Assembly (NCBI RefSeq): GCF_947172395.1
Contig: NC_069095.1
Span: forward strand, 5,952,001 to 6,016,000
Origin: Bicyclus anynana
Taxonomy: Eukaryota > Arthropoda > Insecta > Lepidoptera > Nymphalidae
Direction of reading: 5' to 3'
Length of the DNA stretch: 64,000 bases
How positions within the stretch are numbered: position 1 is the first letter of the stretch; each line of letters opens with the position of its first letter. The notes under the pieces are model-generated. The model worked only from the letters and a program-made list of their open reading frames with translations. It searched no databases and had not been told where the DNA came from. The translations under genes and the position numbers were made by a program. Positions 56,885-64,000 of this stretch are shown here, one piece after another.

Positions 56885-57250
56885 TTTAATTATAATCTAA
56901 TGGCATTTGATTCAAATACAACACTTGACGCACTGCAATTTATGAACTGCACTCTACAACAATTTTAAATGAAAGTCACCATTACATTTTATGGGTTTAC
57001 ATTTCATATAAATAATGGTATTATAAATAATGGTATTATAAATATAATAATGGTATTATAAATAATTGAAGTGATCGGTGTTTTTAATCCCACAATAAAC
57101 GTTCAAAGCTCGGACCGACGGCCGATAATGTGTTTAGATTTTGGGATACCGGCGCGACAACGTAGTCAGAAATAATCTCGCGACTAAATATAGGTCGAGT
57201 TTTCCCGCAAACGACATACTTCTCTTGAATGCCGTCTGCCAGTTGTGTGA
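56885..57250 (-). promoter_or_regulatory. Putative promoter/5' UTR region of receptor B
   Basis: Inferred only from position upstream of the start codon. It is relatively CpG-rich at 57105-57240 and carries the minisatellite at 57006. No core element is clear enough to assign. Confidence 0.3.
57006..57066. repeat. Minisatellite AATAATGGTATTAT upstream of receptor B
   Basis: Three to four units of ATAAATAATGGTATTAT-like sequence lie about 125-180 bp upstream of the receptor B start codon. Confidence 0.85.
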
Positions 57251-57433
57251 TGACAAACATCTGGGTTATTAAATTTATTGTGAAATTGATATTGAATTTC
57301 TTCTTTGATATTTTTGTATTATTTAGAATTTTGATGTTGAATTTCTATTATACTTTTTTGTGACAATCAGAAGGTAGTTTAGAATTATTTTCATGAGTTA
57401 AATAGGTATATTTAAAAATAAAAGTAAATCAGT

Positions 57434-57810
57434 ATCATCATCATATCAACCGCTAGCCTTTTGTAGGGACTTCCAAACATCACGATCCTGAACCGCCTGT
57501 ATCCAGCGAATCCCTACGACTCATTGGATGTTGTCAGTCGACCAACACTGCTCTTACTAGTGCGGGGTCGCCACTCCAGCACCTTAGAACCCCAACGTAC
57601 ATCAGCTCTTCGAACTATGTGCCACGCCAATTGCCACTTTAGCTTCGCGACCAGTTGAGCTATGTCGGTCATTTTGGTTCTTCTGCGGATCACCTCATTT
57701 CTGATTTGATCACACAAATATATTCCTAGTATAGCTCATTCCATCGCCCGCTGTGTTACTCTGAGCCTTCATATGAGACCCATAGTTAGAGACCATGTCT
57801 CAGAACCATA
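57434..57810 (-). pseudogene. RTE-type LINE 3' end (C-terminus of endonuclease-reverse transcriptase)
   Basis: The minus strand encodes RNEVIRRRTKMTDIAQLVAK, then LKWQLAWHIVRRADVRWG and KVLEWRPRTSKSSVG, the well-known C-terminal tail of lepidopteran RTE-like endonuclease-reverse transcriptases. It runs into the 3' region, which ends in (ATG)n at 57434. The frame is short and altered near 57520, so this is a truncated relic. Confidence 0.78.
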
Positions 57811-58119
57811 GGTCGGAGATTCTTATCACGCCTTGCCCCGGCGTTACCACAACCGCTGCCAGACCCAGGAATAGCGGGGCTGCCGGGGACTAAGGGCTGT
57901 TTTAATGTTGACGTTTGGCTATAAGGAAACATGAACCACTAACCGTCAAACAATGTGACCAAGGAGAATTATTTGCACTACAATTTTACCCATGATTTGT
58001 ATGCAAGAGAGTGATCGTTGACATCCTCGTAACGCACATGCGTGTCACAAAATAGGACTCGCACAAGCGAAATATTACATTTTCACCAAATAAAAACCAT
58101 TAAATCAAATTTAAAACTA

Positions 58120-58290
58120 AGGAAACCTTTTGCCTTAATTATAGTCAGGCAATTTAAGGTCTCCTGGAAGAAATATTTACTTATCGATAAGACCCTCTTT
58201 TATCCTGCTCTCTTCATAATATGTTTCTATTTCTTTTGTTTTGTTAGTTAATGTGGTGTACAAATAAGGTATAAATAAATAAATAATCAT
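58120..58290 (+). repeat. Probable LINE 3' UTR with (TAAA)n tail
   Basis: TTTCTATTTCTTTTGTTTTG..GTGGTGTACAAATAAGGTAT then ATAAATAAATAAATAA; same type as 63735-63856. Confidence 0.5.
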
Positions 58291-58849
58291 TCTAAAATAG
58301 TATACCTACCTATATTACGAGCATACAAGAATTGCTTATTTAGTTTGTGTATTAGATATACAAGAACAAATCTAAATTAAATATCAGATATTTTATATAT
58401 TATTGTATTCAAAACGTTATTTAGACATGTGAAGGCATTTGAAACTAACAAACAACATAGATCCGAACCCAAGTACTGCAAACATACATAAGTCAATCAC
58501 TCCAAAATAAATCGTATAAGACTACTTGTCTTGGTTTAGCAGGCAATAACGCAAAGTGAGTAGCAAGTTTATGCGCTCCCTAAATAGAAGCCAAATGGAA
58601 ATTTACAATAGCACCGATGAAACTACTATAAAATGTTTACGACCGGCATTTCGAAAGCACGAGAAACGATGGACATACAGCCTTTGACATACTTACTGGA
58701 AGATTAATATACGATGAATTACAATTGCATTCGTGTTTACTTGGCAAACGCCATTTCCAACAATGACGTCATCCGTGACGCAGTTGAATGAACTGTAAAA
58801 AATCTCATTCTGTTCAGATAATCTAGTTCACTTATTTATTTGATTTTAT

Positions 58850-59163
58850 GAGCCGTGATAGCCCAGTGGATATGACCTCTGCCTCCGATTCCGGAGGGTG
58901 TGGGTTCGAATCCGGTCCGGGGCATGCACCTCCAACTTTTCAGTTGTGTGCATTTTAAGAAATTAAATATCACGTGTCTCAATCGGTGAAGGAAAACATC
59001 GTGAGGAAACCTGCATACCAGAGAATTATCTTAATTCTCTGCGTGTGTAAAGTCTGCCAGTCCGCATTGGGCCAGCGTGGTGGACTATTATTATATTGGC
59101 CTAACCCCTCTTATTCTGAGAGGAGACTCGAGCTCAGCAGTGAGCCGAATATGGGTTGATGAC
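58850..59163 (+). repeat. SINE-A copy
   Basis: Full length, very close to consensus, with a small extra TATTATAT near 59090. Confidence 0.9.
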
Positions 59164-59689
59164 AGACAGAATTATTTATTTAAAGATTCATCTGTGAAGT
59201 CGATTGCCTCTTAAAATTGCAGTCCGTATTTTGGTGTATAAGTTTTTATTTATATTAAAATATACAAACTTTGGAAGCTGAAAAATATTTATCGGAACCC
59301 AATTTAGGGGTTTATGAGCGGTGTTGTTGACATTGGTGGAAATAAAGTATTTTTCCAGTTAGATATATGGCATCCACGCAAATATAAAAAGGTTTGGTCA
59401 TCAATCACATATGTACTTACTATATTGGTGCATTGTAATTAATAGAACACGAGACGAAGAGATAAGTAATATCATTCTTACCTTTAAGAGTAACTACCTT
59501 ATGCCGTCTGTCTCGATCATTTTCACTTTTCTCTTAGTTTTCATTTATTGTTTTTTTTTGCTAGCGTTATATTTGTCAAACATACTTAACATATCGATTA
59601 TACGAAACCTGCTTTGGTGCTGTGTGGTGTATATAAATTCCAAATCGTCTCTGACCATATCCATCCTCTATGAGGGTCATTATGAATAG

Positions 59690-59790
59690 GTTGATAATGT
59701 AATGATTACCCGGCTGAGCTTTTTTTGGGCTCTTCTCGGATCAAGGCGCATTAGGAACCCTCGTAACTTTGATTTTAAGTTTTCAACTTT
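59690..59790 (+). repeat. Probable LINE 3' UTR fragment
   Basis: TTTTTTTGGGCTCTTCTCGG then ATCAAGGCGCATTAGGAACC and CTCGTAACTTTGATTTTAAG; recalled as a common lepidopteran repeat. Confidence 0.4.
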
Positions 59791-60703
59791 AATTATCACT
59801 ATTAAATCATAACTTGACGTTTCAAAAGTACCTACTTGTAAACTAATAATAAATCAATTAATTTTGAGTGTGAGTTTCAGTGTTACGAGATGTCATATTT
59901 CAGACATGTATATGAAAATTACTATGTATTCTATTTGCTACAATTAGTATTTATGTGTTTGTATTTGTTGGTGCGATAAAACGTACCTAAGTGGGCTGCG
60001 ATTGGTCCACGTATCCTACATCAAAGCGAGCTTCATGTCAATTAATTTTATAACTGTCAAAATAAATGTTATTACATTTTTCAATATGCAATTATTGAAT
60101 AACGCATCTATCTTTGAATAACGCGAAGTATTTTATTAGTGTCCAAGGTGCGCAAAGTTTGGATAGAACAAAACTACCACACATAGTTATTACAATGCAA
60201 TCATTCTTTTTAATTCAGTCAGTAAAAATGTATATTGTATTTCTGCTTACTACTAGCTTTATTTCAGTGGTGTTTCGCCCTTAGCGGGGCTTATAATGCT
60301 TTACCTCCCCCAGACGGACTAAAATGTTCGAATCAATCTCTGTTACTATTTCCATTCCATTCGACACTTTCGCACAATTTACCTTTACCTCATCCGTTTT
60401 AGAACTACGATAGTAACAATAAAACGATAAAATGGACTATTTAGTTAACACGATTGAGTTACTTTTGAGACCTGTACATTAGTGTACGTCTTTTGAGGTC
60501 AGCTGTGTTATTATCTAACTTGGCTCAGCGTAGAGTTCGCCGTTGAAATATAGGATGAAGAGTAATTGCTGGATGGTTATGGCTGTAGCAAAAATATGAC
60601 CATTTTGTGCAAAACCGCTCGCTGGTTAGTGTACGGTCACCGAAGACATGACACTTTCATGTATGACGTACAGTGTACTTACATTATTTTTTTTTTTATT
60701 TTG

Positions 60704-60897
60704 AACTAGCAGACACCACGCGCTTTCACACACGTAGTTCCAGTTCTCATTGTTAAGAGGGAACAAAATATAGCCTATGTTCTTCAGAGATAATGTAGGA
60801 TTCTAATGGTGAAAGAATTCTTCAAGTCGGTCAATTCGTTTCTGAGGCTATTCAATGTCAAGCAATCAAATCTTTCCTTTTTTAATAATAGTATAGA
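60704..60897 (+). repeat. 'ctagcggacgcc' family repeat
   Basis: ACTAGCAGACACCACGCGCT..TTTAATAATAGTATAGATT. Confidence 0.65.
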
Positions 60898-61513
60898 TTA
60901 CATTAAACCTTAATCTACAGATACATAATCAAAACTAAATGAGTATGCTGGGTAATAAAGTTAATATTTATTAGTATGGTTAATATACTACTAAAATAAA
61001 GTTGTAAAGAAGCCGATTTATAGTTAAAACATGAACTTGTAAGTACAGTAATAATTTGATTTTAATAAAGTCATCATCAACTCCTTTTTTGTGCCACCTT
61101 AGTGGTTAATTTAGAAAAATGTAGTTAAAAAATAGAAATACAATATTATTGTGGTTGTGTATTTAATAAAGTGTGACTTCTGCAAATAAAATTTTACAAA
61201 ATAAAGCAATTAAGTACCTACCTAATTAAAATTCGCAAATGGTTTTGAAATCATGATTCATCGTCGTTGATCGTTATAAGCGAGTCTTTTTAATTTGAGA
61301 ATAGCATCACTGGACACTCCTGAGAGTCCCTGTGGGAACATTCGATTTTATTTTACACGAGCACCTTCCACAGCTTAAAAGCCTCGTTAGAGAGACACTT
61401 AAGTTTTTATTTATTTATTTTAACCGAGGAAGGAAGATTGTTATGATTTGAGGGGCTCTTATTGGCTTCGTTAAATGTAATGTTTCGCAATTCGTTATTG
61501 ATGGTAGCTCTAA

Positions 61514-61654
61514 TGACTAGGTGGACTGACGTCATCAAGCGAGTCGCAGGGTTTCGCTGGATGCAGGCGGCTCAAGAGCGTGATGTTGAGAAGTCCCTAC
61601 AAAAGGCCTTTGCCTAGCAGTGGACGTCCATCGGCTGATATGATGATGATGTGG
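61514..61654 (+). repeat. RTE-type LINE 3' fragment
   Basis: GACTAGGTGGACTGACGTCA, GGATGCAGGCGGCTCAAGAG, GTGGACGTCCATCGGCTGAT, then (ATG)n. Confidence 0.75.
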
Positions 61655-61718
61655 TCTAATGTAGTTTATTACATACAGACGCTAACTCGTTTTGAAGGAA
61701 CATGGTAGTCAGTAGTCT

Positions 61719-61790
61719 ATCATCATCAAAAACCCCTATTCGGCTCATTGTAGAGCACGAGTCTCCTCTCAGAATGAGAACGGTACAAAA
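61719..61790 (-). repeat. SINE-A 3' fragment
   Basis: Only the terminal about 70 bp (AACCCCTATTCGGCTC..CTCAGAATGAGA). Confidence 0.7.
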
Positions 61791-61799
61791 TGAATGAAT

Positions 61800-62590
61800 A
61801 TAGAAGCAACTTTGTCTGTTTGTTAGTTTTAAAGCCCCCGAAATATTTAAATGTTTATGACATAGAGTTAGATATAAAATGAAAGGGGACCTTAACTACC
61901 ACACTTAATTTTTTTTTCATTGGTAATTGTAGAAAAAAATATTTGAAAAAGAAAAAAATTAAGCGCGGACGAAGTTACAGAAACTTCAAAACTTCAAAAT
62001 CCAATTTTATTATACCAGAAAACAATTGAGTGTACACTTTTTGTAGTTTGGATAGGTGCCTTAATTTCAACGCTTTTGTGAATTTAGAAATAAAGCAATT
62101 ATTTCTTAATTAAGACATTAAATGTTAATGTTTTCAAATATTATCATGTAAGACTGCGTTTTATATCTTTACTTAAATGCATGTGTCGACTTAATAACAA
62201 CAATCATGTGCGAATTAATTTAATTGTTTTAGTTATTAAGTCTAGTGTAAGTCAACACATAAGTTATGTTCAGTCATTAACTGTATTAACGGTAAGTTAA
62301 CGAATTAAATATTAGGAAATATTGTAAAACATATCGTATATACAAATATATATCGCAATACGAGTATTATTATATTTGGTTTTATAATTTCTTTCTAAGC
62401 TTTCTTGGAATTATGTATTATGCTAAGCACGCTGTCGCTTCAACCTTTCTTGCTTGATATACCTAATACTCCATAAACCCCAATCCGCTTTTATGCACAA
62501 AGCCATGAAGACTCAGAAATCGCTGATTGTAAACGGAAAAGCTTAGTACTATTTTTAAATCATTTTACAATGCAACTATATAAATATATG
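61800..62590. other. No gene recognised
   Basis: AT-rich, no coding motif; short frames only. Confidence 0.5.
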
Positions 62591-62740
62591 TATATTTTTT
62601 TTATGCTACATACTTACTAAACCGTTTTTAAATTACTTTTTACCAATAGAAAGCCACGTTATTTGTGAATGTAAAAGGCTTTATTTTATCTCCATATTTC
62701 CATGGGAACGACATCTACGCGGGTAAAACAGTAGGGCGTC
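62590..62740 (-). repeat. 'ctagcggacgcc' family fragment
   Basis: ACTAAACCGTTTTTAAATTA..ATCTACGCGGGTAAAACAGT. Confidence 0.5.
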
Positions 62741-62744
62741 TAAT

Positions 62745-63734
62745 ATTAAAGGCACGTAGTCCTTGAGACGGAGAGTATTGTGACGAGGTTCCTCACTCTG
62801 AAGCTCTATTCGCCGGTAGCTTAGGTCCTGAAGCTCCATACCCGTGGGACTTGATGAATCTACTAGACTCCGCGCCACGAAAGAAGTCTTGCGGATAAAA
62901 CCTGAACTAAAATTGTCAGTCCACTAATGTCAATAAGACCGCCATTACCAAATGACGATGAGCGCTATTAAGACATTAGCGCCGCGTCTACGGGACTCGT
63001 TTCGTGACGAGGGGCAAATTATTAAATTTAAAAAAAAGTAAATGTGTTAGAGAAAAAGATCCTTTTACCAAACGTATGAAAAATTCTTTAGTTTTCGAAT
63101 GTAAGATATTTTTCGACGTAGGTTTTAAACGTAGGTAGTAGTGAAGTCTCTGAAAGATTGCATTTTTATGGTAAAGACTACTTTTATATTACTGCGTGGG
63201 AATCAAGGAACGTTGGAGCTTTCTAACAGAAAATACTCAAGAAACTTCTTCTCATTAGTGGTAAAATCTTGATCCTCCCACACACAATACACAGCGGCAT
63301 CCTACTTGCAGTACTTTCGTTAATTTCTTGCTAGTTTCTTATAAAACTGCTGTAGAATAAATTTTGTAGCAGACACTTGTGCAGTGACGTGCACAAGGCT
63401 TTTAACTAGGGTGGGTTAGTAATTATACTCGTACGTACCAAGTTGTAAAATAATCTTTCCAATTTTTGGTGATACAGGAAACATCTCGAGCATCCGGTGC
63501 CTACTATGGCACCAGACGTCATTTGTTACAAAAAATCTCAATTTCGTAAATGTCCACTAACAAACATCAAAGTTAGTGAATTAGCTATCTGGTCATAATG
63601 ATGATAATGATAATATTTATTTTATATTATGTATATTTTATATTTATACATGTAGTATATATAAATATACTATTATTATTATTATATATATATTTTTTTT
63701 TGTGCACTATCCCGCATTTAATTACATTAATTCC
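62745..63734. other. No gene recognised
   Basis: A 65-codon minus-strand frame overlaps 62681-62878, but it resembles nothing that I know. Near 63400 and 63500 there are short repeat-like strings (CAGTGACGTGCACAAGGC). Confidence 0.4.
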
Positions 63735-63856
63735 TTTATCCAAAGGTTGTCTGGTAGATATTGCTATAAGCAATATACGCACATACTTATTTTCTATGTT
63801 TTCTTTGTTATTGTTTTTGTTTTGTGCAATAAAGTATAAATAAATAAATAAATAAA
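63735..63856 (+). repeat. Probable LINE 3' UTR with (AATA)n tail
   Basis: AAAGGTTGTCTGGTAGATAT, TTTGTGCAATAAAGTATAAA and (TAAA)n; a familiar lepidopteran 3'-end sequence. Confidence 0.55.
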
Positions 63857-64000
63857 ATTTCGCTTAAATGTAACATGACTATAGATTTCAAATTAGCCAC
63901 TGTTTTCACTTCGATGGTTCTTTTCTCGTGTTTGTTGTGCAAAGAGTAGACTTAGCCAATGTCACGTAGCACGAAGAAGTCACGACAGCGGTTGATTGTG

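Noticed and set aside
58850..58945. tRNA genes (A-box and B-box motifs at many sites)
   Set aside because: The motifs belong to the heads of the SINE-A and SINE-B families. The copies lack a proper cloverleaf and are followed by SINE bodies.
59411..59689. + strand ORF of 92 codons with hydrophobic stretches
   Set aside because: AT-rich composition gives Leu/Ile/Phe-rich frames by chance; no family resemblance, no splice context, next to a LINE-type repeat.
62681..62878. Minus-strand ORF of 65 codons as a gene
   Set aside because: No recognisable domain, overlaps a 'ctagcggacgcc' repeat fragment, and lacks neighbours or splice sites that would support an exon.

Overview
The window looks like nuclear DNA of a moth or butterfly. 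It is AT-rich, its genes are split by introns, and it is crowded with repeat families that I recognise from lepidopteran genomes: two tRNA-headed SINE families, RTE-type LINE tails ending in (TGA)n, MITEs, and the short 'ctagcggacgcc' repeat. I cannot name the species.

The host genes form a cluster of ionotropic glutamate receptors of the insect kainate/non-NMDA type. Receptor A is on the + strand (23295-31492) and has 17 coding exons encoding 951 residues. Receptor B is on the - strand (56884 down to 36571) and has 17 coding exons encoding 900 residues. The two genes face each other tail to tail, and all 16 introns have the same phase at corresponding places, so they are paralogues from a local duplication. 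A single exon of a third, more canonical receptor C lies on the - strand at 469-624; the rest of that gene runs off the left edge or was not found. All exon models are hand-assembled from splice sites, frame and similarity between A and B. Together A and B probably encode subunits of glutamate-gated cation channels in the plasma membrane of neurons or muscle. A keeps the classic M3 gate motif but has Thr at the pore Q/R/N site. B keeps Gln there but has a strongly altered M3 gate.

Layout. 1-23,000: receptor C exon, then a long transposon-rich stretch with LINE relics, SINEs, MITEs, a 1.4-kb LTR-bounded element with a 5-bp target duplication, and a tandem duplication that includes a SINE. 23,295-31,492: receptor A, compact. 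31,500-36,570: intergenic, with a decayed TIR transposon carrying a pipsqueak-type helix-turn-helix. 36,571-56,884: receptor B, inflated to 20 kb by insertions, chiefly a complete RNase H-bearing LINE (39385-44710) with two intact ORFs and a 10-bp target duplication in intron 13. 56,900-64,000: no gene recognised; SINE, RTE and other repeats.

The points most worth following are the altered channel gate of receptor B, the apparently intact LINE inside it, and transposons that sit within about 10-30 bp of several splice acceptors in A and B.
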